Below are positions 9,301 to 18,560 of a DNA stretch of 39,641 bases, in pieces. The stretch's first letter is position 1, and the number at the start of each line of letters is the position of its first letter. Below the pieces are notes generated by a model that saw only the letters and a list, made by a program, of their open reading frames with translations, made no database searches and was not told the DNA's origin. Location of the stretch: assembly GCF_004359215.1 (NCBI RefSeq), contig NW_027152191.1:390426-430066 (forward strand). The letters are read 5' to 3'. Source of the DNA: Bremia lactucae. Lineage: Eukaryota; Oomycota; Peronosporomycetes; Peronosporales; Peronosporaceae. The translations under genes and the position numbers were made by a program.

Positions 9301-9859
9301 CCTGCCTCTCAATCATCACATGACCATTCAACTAACGTCTTGGAGCGCCACAAGCGTGTGAGTGTCCTACGAGTGAGTACGACTGCCTCACTTGTGATAC
9401 ATTCGTTAGCACGACTGCACAAGACCTCTGTGTGGCGACCAATCACACTATAAGATTAGATTTCGACGGCTGTGCACAAGCATAGGCAGCGTTGAAGTTC
9501 GACCTCTCGAAAACGTTGAGTATATCGAGACAATGATATTTGCTTAGAAAGCAACACGCAGAAAAATTTGAAACGCCTGTCTACAAGAGACAGTGCAAAA
9601 CTCCTAGATCGACTGGAGAGTCGAACACAGAGGATATCGCTGTGGTAGCGCAGAACCACAGTTAGAGTCAACAAGCGGGATTTTCTTAAATAAATAAGTA
9701 ATAAGTCCCACAAAACTTGAGATAATAAGTTTCCAAGATTCTGAGTGAATAAGTCCTTAGGTACCTTTGTAATAAGTTTCAAAGAAGAAACTGAGACAGT
9801 TAATGTCTAAGTAAACAACGGATCAAGTGTAGGCGCTTATACACTTGATCTGATAGCAC
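9301..9859 (+). other. Family D protease-RT spacer, no gene recognised
   Basis: No coding sequence is readable. The stretch has repeated AATAAGT words (five or more between 9693 and 9780). It also has stems TCGACT/AGTCGA at 9609-9624, CTGTGGT/ACCACAG at 9640-9661 and a perfect 11-bp stem GATCAAGTGTA/TACACTTGATC at 9821-9850. Confidence 0.5.
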
Positions 9860-10196
9860 CTCAAAAGTTAACTTCGGAAAAGCTCAATTGCCATTCTTGC
9901 GTGGTCTGCGTAGTGGTAAAGTCGAGCAGATCTGCGCACCTGTCACAGATGACAAATATATGGCCGATATTTGGTCGGCAATAGTATTTTCTGAAAACGA
10001 ACGGGTTCTCAGCAGCTCAATTATGGATCAAAGTGTCTTCGATGAGAACACTTGGATTGAACATTTTACGTCTCAATCCTGGAAATTTAATAAATATTCT
10101 ATATAAGGATTTGATCAGATTTATGGATGTGTTCTCTGATTCGGCACCGCGCGAGTTGCCTAATAATAGAGGGATTAGACACGAAATCGACCTGAC
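9860..10196 (+). pseudogene. Family D pol linker and N-terminal edge of reverse transcriptase
   Basis: The frame from 9888 reads PFLRGLRSGKVEQICAPVTD and RVLSSSIMDQSVFDENTW. A shift then gives MDVFSDSAPRELPNN and RGIRHEIDLTP at about 10125-10195. RELPxxRGIRHEIDL is the conserved entry to Gypsy RT; element C carries the same block on the minus strand near 15330. Sequence then changes abruptly to family A gag, before any RT palm motif. Confidence 0.75.
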
Positions 10197-11270
10197 ACCC
10201 CACCTCTCCGAACATCGTCGGGAGGTGGCTGATCTAGAAAAACATCAAGATCAAAATATGGAACTTAGCGCAGGGACTTGGCGAGCAAGCCCTTGCCAGG
10301 CTCTTGGGCGGTCCTCGTGAGCAAAATGTTGCTCAAATGAAGCAATATGAGGCGTTTGTACTCGGACAGCGAATGGCCGCGTCCGAGGCACATAGCCATG
10401 CCGCGGTGGACTCCGTCGTAAAGACTCAGAATGAGCATAGGCCTGAGCAGGCTCAGAACGAGGCTCTCAACAGGACTGCTGAGATGATCTCCGCCCGGCC
10501 GCATCAGCGAGGGTCCATTCAGATGGATCCGCCCAAGTTCGATGGAATTGCAGCGCACACGATTGTCCACTAGCTATTAGCCGTGAGGCAATGCGGTGCA
10601 TCAAGGACGACACTCGGATGGTGTCGTTCGCCATGTCTAATTTGGGCGGTAAGGCCTCAGAGTGGTCGGTAAATCATTCCTTTCATAAGCGATCTTTAAG
10701 ACAAAGACTCGCGCCATGTATCATCTGCCGAACAGCAACGTGTCGCTTCAGGCGCGCTTTGTTAGAGTGCAACAGGCGAAGCGATTCTTGCAAGATATGT
10801 GCAGGAAATGTGCTAGCTGTTGGCATCCATTACTGTGGGTCCGATGCCGGAACACATTAAGGTGCCCACGTTCATGAGAGGACTGCGGCACAGCCATCGC
10901 GACATGCCCATTTAGAAAGTGCCGTCGACGATACCAGAGGCAATACGAATTCCCTTAGTTGAGGAGCAATCCTTTGACAGTGCCTCGGAGACAGCTTAGT
11001 ATAAGCCGTCGGTCGAAAGGATAGATGCAACCCTTATGGAGTTGGTCAATGCAGACGTAGTCTGCTACAAGGGCGGGAAGCGCGGCCATATGATGGCTCG
11101 CTGCTATGCCAGAGTCCTTGCTGGACTAAAACGCCCAGCAAGAGGACTCCCTACCCAGAGGGTGATGTCAAGAACCAGCGTGCACGACGTATGAGTTTAG
11201 CATCGACCAATGAGGGCTCGAGAAATGCTGGAGCGCATTAGGGGCGGGATGCCCTACTGACGTGGACTCC
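10197..11270 (+). pseudogene. Family A gag relic, rightward copy
   Basis: Nucleotides match the reverse complement of the intact gag at 1-1010. Sequence begins at CCCCACCTCTCCGAACATCG and passes through DPPKFDG (about 10526-10546), GGKASEW and the zinc knuckle at about 11070-11110. The knuckle reads CYKGGKRGHMMARC, so its second Cys is lost. Stops include the TAG at 10571. The 5' LTR, primer site and first 13 gag codons are missing, replaced by family D pol. The last ~400 bp (10870-11270) are repeated immediately downstream. Confidence 0.8.
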
Positions 11271-11436
11271 GTTCATGAATGGACTGCGGTACGGCCGATC
11301 GCGACAGGCCCTTTCTAGAAAGGTGCCGTCGACGAAATAAAAGGCAATTCAAGTTACCTTAGTTGAGGTGCAATCATTCCACGATGCTTCGGCGGCAGAT
11401 TGGTATAAGCCGTAGGCCGGAAAGTTGGATGTCACT
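11271..11436 (+). pseudogene. Duplicated gag segment, part before element C
   Basis: Starting GTTCATGAATGGACTGCGGT, this repeats 10870-11030. It continues to the codons before the PMELGNADVVC motif, where element C begins. The rest of the unit resumes at 17914. The two pieces together form a second ~400-bp tandem unit of family A gag. Confidence 0.8.
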
Positions 11437-11716
11437 TGTAATGGGGCTAAAACGTTCCGTCACTAGCTTCCACGAAACGCTTTATGAAATCTCCAGCCCA
11501 TGTGTTAGCTAACGTTTAAATATCAAACTCGTATTAATTACGACTGTGTTCCCGCCCTTCAGGAACCACTCAATTCCAGGTAATTTATCACTGGGTCTTT
11601 AGGCCCCCAGTAATGAACCAATAATGAATTGTAACGCTGTGCCCGCTGTTCGGGCACAGCACCTGCTTACAAATTTAATTGTTTGTTTGTTTAATCCTGT
11701 AATGTGGCCCATTACA
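11437..11716 (-). repeat. 3' LTR of element C
   Basis: On the minus strand it starts TGTAATGGGCCACATTACAG and ends in TTACA. It matches 17607-17913 throughout (TTCCACGAAACGC, TTATTACGACTGT, AGGCCCCCAGTAATGAAC and CAGCACCTGCTTACAAAT on the plus strand). It holds a perfect 10-bp stem GCTGTGCCCG/CGGGCACAGC around 11638-11664, which is only partly conserved in the other LTR. Confidence 0.85.
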
Positions 11717-11756
11717 TCCTACCCTTCTCAAATGGGTAGGATGTAATGGGCCACAT
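11702..11756. repeat. Perfect 23-bp inverted repeat across LTR/polypurine junction of C
   Basis: Arms 11702-11724 and 11734-11756 are exact reverse complements, with a 9-nt loop. The left arm spans the LTR tip (to 11716) and the polypurine-side GGGTAGGA (minus strand). The right arm repeats these as an inverted copy. Such length with no mismatch is very unlikely by chance in an element this decayed. Confidence 0.9.
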
Positions 11757-12160
11757 CAGCACTAAACAATCGTAAGTGCTCGACATTCGAAACTCTAACA
11801 TTCACAACCTGGACGGAGCGCACGACCCACAACTCCACAGTAATCCCCCCCCCCCGAGCACCATCATCGGTTTGTTACACCGGACTTTCCCTTCAATTGA
11901 TGATTAATTAGTCTTTGTATTTCTAATCATATAAACCTTTTTGTGCACAGGATAAGAGCACTCCCCTTTATCCTTTGACGAAGTTTGTCGGCTCCGGGTA
12001 TCAAACCCGGGACCTCCCGGTCCTGAACTGAGTGGCGATGGTGCTCGGATCTGCAACCATTTACGTGATGGACCCAGAATTCATTTCTGGGCGCTGTACA
12101 ACTTGTCCGGAGCTCATGCTCCAGGTTCACTTGAAACGATGCAGGACTACTTTCGGCGGT
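11757..12160. other. Element C 3' spacer with tRNA-like segment
   Basis: No gene is recognised. A C10 run lies near 11847-11856. On the minus strand about 11985-12062 resembles a tRNA 3' half: an anticodon/variable-like GACCGGGAGGTC, then a T-arm with 5-bp stem CCGGG/CCCGG and 7-nt loop TTTGATA, close to a B box. An A box and acceptor stem could not be assigned. It may be a SINE remnant or coincidence. Confidence 0.35.
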
Positions 12161-12600
12161 TCCGCGGCTTACGCGGAAGGAGTCTTTAGAATTTTGTGAG
12201 CGACGCTTTGGAAAAGTCCTGTGCGCATTAGATTAGTCCGACTCCACGGACTCATATGCCAGAACAACGTCTGGAACGTCGCGGAGAAGCGAGTAACGCG
12301 GCTCCCACGTATCCTGCTTGGGTTGGAACCAAGCCAGCGTAAATGATGCTTGCGCGCAATTAAAACCGCGCGCGTCTCATGCGTCGAGGGAGTTCTTTCG
12401 CGGAGGGGGTTCTTGTGACCCACAATACGATCCACGATCCAGCGAACCTGACATTTCGCATCCCACAAGCGGTGGTGGGCCCTCGCGATGGTAATGCTAG
12501 CGTCCTGGTCACCCAGGACGATATTGATGAGGCTGTGAACAAGGCTGCCGACGCTAAGCTGGAAGCTGAGGTTGGTCTCGAGCGTGCTGCGTAAGACCCT
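12161..12600 (-). pseudogene. Element C integrase tail, chromodomain relic
   Basis: The minus-strand frame (12468-12169) reads VRWIVDRIVGHKNPLRERTP, THETRAVLIARKHHLRWLG, and then by frameshift the WEPR…LL-DVP…-type end expected of the C-terminal chromodomain, which can target integration to modified histones. It is the last domain before the 3' LTR. The frame is broken. Confidence 0.65.
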
Positions 12601-13840
12601 TGAATGGTCCGATGAAGCGTGGCGCGAGTCTACTCGCGCCTAGGTTGCACCTGCTAAATCGTTTAGGACTTCTGTAGACAGTAATTCACGATGACCTTTC
12701 TGGAACTTGCTCATGTTTTTCCTGCCATGTTTGCCTGCATTCTCGTTCTGTTTATCCACTGCAGACTGAAGTGCAACACGTACGAACCGGGTGATGACTT
12801 GATGTTGGAGGATAAACTCCGACCCAGCCATGTCATCAACCGTCGTGCCGAGCGAATCGGCGCGTATTTGGAAATAGTGAACGCGTACCCGAAGACGGGT
12901 CAACAAGTGTCTGCGAGTCCATCGAGATAACGGGGACGCCACGCCACGTGGAATTAAGATAGTAGACTTCGCCTTGGATCGGGTGACTATATTCGCGCTC
13001 AAAATATCGAGGGCTGCCCTCGTTCATTATCGCGTTCACACCCACCCAGAGTGGAGCCACGAGGTATCGTGGGTCGACCCTCGACAAGAAGAGTTGAAAC
13101 TCGAGGGCGTCGAGCCGAAATTTACAAAAATGGCATCAACCCTAATGATGCGTATACAGCATTGATGAGTGCGAACCCAGCGAGTGGTGAAAATGCACTC
13201 CAACTCATGAAGGAAGTAGCATAACTTTGAAGAACATCGCCGAGGACTCGATTCACGCGCTCGATTTGCCCATCCGTTTTCGAATGGGCCGCGGTTGACA
13301 TCTGCAGCTTCGTCCTGAGAAGCCGGAGCAGTGAGGTTCAAAATGCAGATGTGAATCTGTATTTACGGTCCGAAACAACATTTTCTGGCAAGCTGTGATG
13401 CAAAATATAGTGTCAATTAAGCTTGTCGCGTTTCCTGCCACGGTGTTTGTAGCGTAAACAGGCACCAGGTGTGTCATCTTGCAGAATCTGTCGGCAAAAA
13501 GCAAGACACCCGTTCGATCTTGACTATCGGGCGCGAGCCTGAAGATAAAGTCCAACGTCAAGCTTCAGCTGCAATCTGCAACGAGGCTGCGACGATGGAG
13601 ACGGCTTCACGCGTTGGCAGATTTCGCATGTACGAATCTAGTTGCCTACCCACTTGTGCATGTGGGGCCACGAGACACTGCCGGAAAAGTCTTTTCGCGG
13701 CCTAAGTGGCCACCAGCTGGGGTATCGTGATTCTCGTGAAGGATTTAAGCACGCAAAGCCAAGTTGATAGCAATTACCGTACGAGGAGCATCACAGTGAT
13801 CGATGCTTTACAGAAGCAGGTCACCGTCTAATCTGTATCG
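12601..13840 (-). pseudogene. Element C integrase relic
   Basis: The minus strand shows the integrase core start TLDFIFRLAPDSQDRTGVLL and ADRFCKMTHLVPVYA (13561-13460), where the first catalytic Asp is present. A C-terminal helix region follows: VITRFVRVALQSAVDKQNEN and AGKHGRKNMSKFQKGHRELL (12810-12680). The middle part with the second Asp and the Glu is scrambled. There are multiple frameshifts. Confidence 0.7.
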
Positions 13841-15110
13841 CTTAATATGATCACGCCTGGTTCTTGACAGAGCTCCAAGTGCACCATCAATGGGTGCGCG
13901 CAGATAAGCGATAATATCGGCGTAATCCGGAATATTCTTGTATGCAGACTCTGTTTCGTCGAGTAAGCACAGTTCGGGGGTGACCCGAGTAAAATTGAGC
14001 GATACACTCATCGCACATCGATCTTCTACTTCATCGTCGTCATTCACTTGGCACTCAGCGCAGTCCGAGGATTGCAATCGGGATGTTGTGACAGAGCATC
14101 AGCCAGAATATTTGTATTGCCCGGTTTGTAATGCATGACGAAGTTTTACTCGGAAAAGAAGGACAGCCATTGTGCCATCCGTTGGTACGTATGATCGGTA
14201 TACAAAGGAAATGTGCGTGGGTTCCCCAAGCAGGTGCACACGGAACTTGATGAGTGCGTAACGGATTGCTAACAACTTTGCTAACTCCTAATTATGAAAT
14301 GGATATACTTCTCCGCCGACTTAATCTGTCGCGACTGATAAACTACGACTCGTTCACGGCTCTAATCATCAAATTGCTTGAGAGCACAACCAATTGCAAA
14401 GTCACTTGCATCGCATACCACGTGCAATGACTTGGAGATGTCTGGAAGGATCAACACTGGTGCCGAAGCTCTTCTGCACTGCATCGAAGACCGCTTGATG
14501 CTCGGAAGCCACGACCACGTGGCGTCTTTCTTCAAAGTGACGACAAAGGCTGTATAGAACCGGCATACACCTATGCATGTAATTAGCCAAACCGAGCCTG
14601 ACTCAACTCCGTAGGATTCTTGGGCGTGGGCCATTAACAGATTGGTGACACCTTCTCTGGGTCAGCTCCAACTCCCGACTGAACTCACATAGCAATCGAG
14701 CACCGGAATTTCCAGTGCACAAAAGACGCACTTCTTGAGATTCGCATTCAACTTGTTGTCTCGCATGACTTCGAACACCTGTTACTAGTGTCGCGAAGGT
14801 GAACTTGAACACGCTGAGGTGTTCTCAGCGCGATTATGGACAAGATGTCTTCGAAGTAACTACGAGCGAAGTCCCGGAGTGGTCTTAATACTTGAGACAC
14901 TATGCGATTGGAAGTGGCCGGTGCGTTCTTCAACCCTTGTGGTATCACTAGCCAAACCCATCGCATGCCACTCGGAGTATTTAGTGGTATGTCGCTCGAT
15001 CGCATCCGGATCTGGTTGAAGCCATCGATTAGGTTGATGGCACTGAAGATGACGCTTCCGGACATGGAGCTTAAAACCATGTCCTTTGCGCAGGAATAGT
15101 GGCATCATTA
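13841..15110 (-). pseudogene. Element C reverse transcriptase palm, thumb and RNase H relic
   Basis: Minus-strand words are AINLIDGFNQIRMRSSDIPL and VIPQGLKNAPATSNRIVSQV (15050-14890), then SYFEDILS near 14850, where the active-site box reads YFED instead of YFDD. RNase H follows as HVVCDASDFAIGCALKQFDD (14430-14370). The RNase H-integrase linker is GALGALSRTRRDHIKRYRLD (13890-13820). Frames change repeatedly. Confidence 0.75.
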
Positions 15111-15540
15111 AGCTTATTTACGGCATATACTATCCGCTAATCTCCCGTAGCCTTCATCACGCAGAAGGTTGGACTAGAATGTGGCGAGGTACTCTCGCGC
15201 ACATGAACCGCCTTGCAGCGGCCTCGAAGAATTCATCAATAGCCTCGACTTGATCTCGAGACAACGGCCACTGCCGTGTCACGCAATCATTCGAACCTGG
15301 CACGAGATAAATCTCATGCTGAACATCACGATCAGCAGGAAGTTCAGCCGGAATCGTGTCCACGATACGTCTGCGTAGTCACGAGCAATGTCGTAGACAA
15401 GGTAACTAGACTCTCGCAGATCCTCCCATGACTGTGACGCAAATCGTTCTTCACGCGCTGACTTTGGCTCACATTTCGAGGTCGCGTTATTTGCTCTTCG
15501 TTTGTCGCGGTAACCACCTCGCTGGTGATCAAACATACCT
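15111..15540 (-). pseudogene. Element C pol linker and RT N-terminus relic
   Basis: Minus-strand text ERFASQSWEDLRES and LVYDIARDYADV (15430-15375) precedes DTIPAELPADRDVQHEIYLV (15363-15300) and CVTRQWPLSRDQVEAIDEFF. This is the same linker and RT entry seen in family D at 9860-10196, which ties families C and D together. A frameshift lies near 15365. Confidence 0.75.
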
Positions 15541-16450
15541 ATTTCACAGTGCCTCCTTTAAGGTCACGTAGGAAGTGCTTCCAGGAGAGTCCTGGAAGGC
15601 GTGTAACGCGTCGCGAGGTGGACTCTCGACTTCAACAGCTGGCGCCTTTGTGGACTACCTTCTAAGTAAACGATAGTGTTGACACATTCCAACGCTTAAT
15701 TCTCGATGCTTGCATCCCCGTCGTGCTTAGAGCCGAAACTCGAAGCTGGCGAATCGCAGCCAGGAGATGAGTCCTCGCCTCTAGGCACTCGATGCCATCG
15801 TGGTGGGAGTTATCCATGCTAGACCGTCGACCCTTAATGCGGGAGCTCCTGCTCGGTCGCTGTAAACCCGTGTAGGAGTTTCTGCTCGACAACGAATTGC
15901 CCATGTGGGAGCCTTAAGTCGACCACAGTGGGTGATGATGGGAACCCCGGTTCGACTATCATGTTCTCGAGTGGGTACTCATGTCCGTCCACGTTGTACT
16001 CGTGTGGAAGCCCATGAGGTTACCAAGAGATGGGGAACACTTTACTGACGTCGAACTTGCGTCGACGTCTCACTGATCTGGCAAACCAGTCGATTTAGGG
16101 CTTGTATTGTGCCAACCAAGGCATGCGCAGGATGCAAGTGAACGCATAGTTCAACGTGATAACAATGAAATCAGGATTACTGCGAAAGCGTCAATGTATA
16201 CGGCAATGATACTTCGCGCCGCGACATCGATGTGGCATCCCGCTGCAAACTTGACGATGACTTGACCAGGCCGAAATGCTAGGACGCACCATCGATAAAA
16301 AAGTTTACCGAAAGAAATATCTGTGAACAACTGAAGACACTGGGATCGTATTCGACGGCGCGAGCAAGTGAGCGAAATTGTTCGTCGCTCCTGAGTCCAG
16401 GAGCGCTCGTAGAGGTCACTCACTGAACACCGGCGACATGTAGATGACAA
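15541..16450 (-). pseudogene. Element C protease region relic
   Basis: In minus-strand frames FIDGAS (about 16300-16285) resembles the protease active site, but one residue of the usual DSGAS is missing and a stop follows. YxPxIDWFARSVRRRR around 16100-16065 fits the protease C-terminus. The rest is too mutated to follow. A perfect 9-bp stem with 3-nt loop, CTTCCAGGA/TCCTGGAAG, lies at 15578-15598, and GACGTCGA/TCGACGTC at about 16047-16069. Confidence 0.55.
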
Positions 16451-17606
16451 TAATCAGACGTAAATCACCAGTCGCATTGGTGGCATTTACCCGCACACAG
16501 CACAGGGGGGGGCTGAAAGGTCGAGCTGCCGCCGGGGAATTTGGGCCTCCGTTTCAACCAGTAGGGCGCCCTGCACCTACTGGTCCCGACCGTATTTTTA
16601 AACGTGCGACCAGGGCAGCGCCCTCAATGATGAATGTCCCCTACATACGCCAACATCGGCGCGTGGCATTCAGCCGCGGGGCGCCCTGGCTTTCGACAAT
16701 GAAAGCAAATCATTTGACGCCCGGTGCGACCGTCACCCTTATAGGGAGTCGCACTGCGTCGATGTCCATAGGTTCCAGACCAGAAAGCCGGGCGACGGTG
16801 GCAACCGAAGGTTTGGTATAAGCCTTCGTGACCCTAAAGTCCTCACGGAGGAATGGCAAAGGCCTCCTCCAATGTGGCAAGCTCCGCAGGCTCAAGCGAT
16901 AAGCGGGTCTACCCTTTTCACGCATACCATCCAGGAAGACATTCACCTGTGTGTACATATCCATGAGATGTATGATGCTGCACGATACCAGATGCCGAGC
17001 CATCTGCACGTAGTCGCGCATCGCCATTTTACCCTGTTGTATGGACAGGAATCTTGAGTGCACAATTTTTCCTCTATTGGTGGCTCGAAGTCAAGACGAA
17101 GGTCATTTAGGATGGCATCTAGGGTGGGAAACGCGTGCTCGTTCACGACGAGCTTACCAACGGCCCATTCCTTGGCCTTCCCGTAAGACGGGAAAAGCGG
17201 AAGTTGACCTTCGACTGGGCGTCTCGAGGAGCCTTGATGCGATGGTGCTGTCGACTTATAGGCACCATCGATTCAGCCACAATCGCCGCAGCAGAAGGAG
17301 GTTTCCATCTTCGGAGAATCGTCCCGTAAAGATTGCGAGGGAGTTAAGCCTCGCCGATTGTATTTGGCGAGCTCGGGGGCCATAAACGCATGCATGGCGA
17401 GACGTTGTGCGTCGGGGATCGCTGATCTCATCAGTGACGCGACGAACGCCTCTCCCGATATCACCGCAAGGTGACTGAGGGCTACCCACTCTAAACAGTG
17501 ATTTGGGGGAAGGCTGCGTGCTCCACAAGAAAATCTGGAGCGTCAAAATACGACGACTTCCTCATCCCAACCTTGGGCATGGGAAGGGCTTCAAATTTCT
17601 ACCAGA
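16451..17606 (-). pseudogene. Element C gag relic and leader
   Basis: Minus-strand words are [20 protein letters not shown] (17200-17110), [40 protein letters not shown] and LEPMDIDAVR (17050-16750), typical Gypsy gag. A zinc-knuckle remnant CFHCRKPGRPAAEC lies near 16715-16670 with the metal-binding His replaced by Arg. On the minus strand the leader begins TCTGGTAGAAATTTG after the LTR, a variant of the primer site used by the other families. Confidence 0.75.
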
Positions 17607-17913
17607 TGTAACAGGGCTAGAACGTCCCGTCACTCACTTCCACGAAACGCTCGAAGAAGCTTCCAGTTCAAGTATTAGGTAGCAAGTAAAAATATAATTT
17701 AAAGCTTGTTCTTATTACGACTGTTTGTTCCCGCCTTTCAGGAAGAATTCAATTTCAGGTAATTTATCATCGGTCCCTATTGGGTCCTTAGGCCCCCAGT
17801 AATGAACAATAATAAATTGCTTCGCTGTGTCCGCTGTTTGAGCACAGCACCTGCTTACAAATGTATTTTTGTTTTGTTTTGTTTGTGTCAATCCTGTAAT
17901 GTGGTCCATTACA
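17607..17913 (-). repeat. 5' LTR of element C
   Basis: This is the 307-bp counterpart of 11437-11716. On the plus strand it starts TGTAACAGGGCTAGAACG and ends GTGGTCCATTACA. A T-rich GTTTTGTTTTG tract near 17870 accounts for part of the extra length. Family A gag resumes at once at 17914. Confidence 0.85.
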
Positions 17914-18156
17914 CCACTTCTATCGAGTTGGGCAATGCAGACGTAGTCTGCTACAAGTGCGACAAGCGCGGCCATATGATGGTTCGCTGCTATGTCTAAG
18001 TCCCTGCTGATGCTAAGACGCTCAGCAAGAGGACCCCCTACCCGAAGGTTGACGGCAAGAACCATCGTGCAAGACGCATTGGTTCTGCATCGACCACTGA
18101 ACGTTCGGGAAATGCAGGAGCGCAGTAGGGGCGGGGTTCCCTACTGATGCGGACTC
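17914..18156 (+). pseudogene. Duplicated gag segment, part after element C
   Basis: It continues the interrupted gag with ELGNADVVCYKCDKRGHMMV (17926-17990), a CCHC knuckle with all four ligands, unlike the first unit at about 11070. It then matches 11113-11270 up to the duplication boundary. A TAA follows the knuckle at 17998. Confidence 0.8.
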
Positions 18157-18560
18157 TGAAGCTACCCCTAAGCGAACAAATAGGTAGCATAGCCCTGAGG
18201 TACCGAGAGTTTGGACCTCAACCCTGTTGGTCTATTGCGCTCGAGTACGAGAATGATGACCCTTCTCGTGGTTTTGTGTGCATCACAGAATTTTATAAAA
18301 CTTGCGGCTTACAAAACAGAGATCGGCAATGTATTGGTCGTATTGCCAGGATGGCAAGCGAGAGAAGGCGAGTATTCGTTTGGTAAACCGCGCCCTCGTA
18401 AAATCCGAGGGAGCTCAGGTTGACTCGCCTTCGCTTTTGTGACTTCTGCTGTAAAGAGAAGCTCACGGTGCTAGGTATGGAGTCTTTATGATCTCATCCA
18501 AGGCATGCCATGGTTGCTAAGACACGAACCATGGATAGACTGGCGTAGACGCACAGATGT
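18157..18560 (+). pseudogene. Family A protease relic
   Basis: The plus strand reads CASQNFIKLAA (about 18276-18310), NVLVVLPGWQAREGEY (18331-18375) and, after frameshifts, GMPWLLRHEPWIDWRRRT (about 18504-18555), which is the retropepsin body and C-terminus. The residues before ASQNF should be Asp-Ser-Gly but read Val-Leu-Cys, so the catalytic site is gone. It follows gag directly. Confidence 0.7.

Larger units (their letters stand above)
6614..10196 (+). mobile_element. Family D Gypsy element, 5' part only, hairpin-rich
   Basis: A 510-bp LTR, primer site, gag, protease and start of RT follow in order on the plus strand, then sequence switches to family A gag at about 10197. The 3' half and 3' LTR are absent. 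The element is broken by many stops and frameshifts. Family D is closest to family C in the window (shared ASV protease motif and the ERF…QSW linker). The LTR and body carry an exceptional number of perfect short inverted repeats, listed under findings. Confidence 0.75.
11437..17913 (-). mobile_element. Family C Gypsy element, complete but decayed, leftward
   Basis: Related LTRs (280 and 307 bp) bound 6.5 kb whose coding relics all lie on the minus strand in the order gag, protease, RT, RNase H, integrase, chromodomain. Flanks are TCACT (11432-11436) and CCACT (17914-17918), a probable 5-bp target duplication with one mismatch. The target is family A gag. The LTRs have diverged visibly (including ~27 bp of length difference) and every gene is broken, so the insertion is old. 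Confidence 0.85.
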
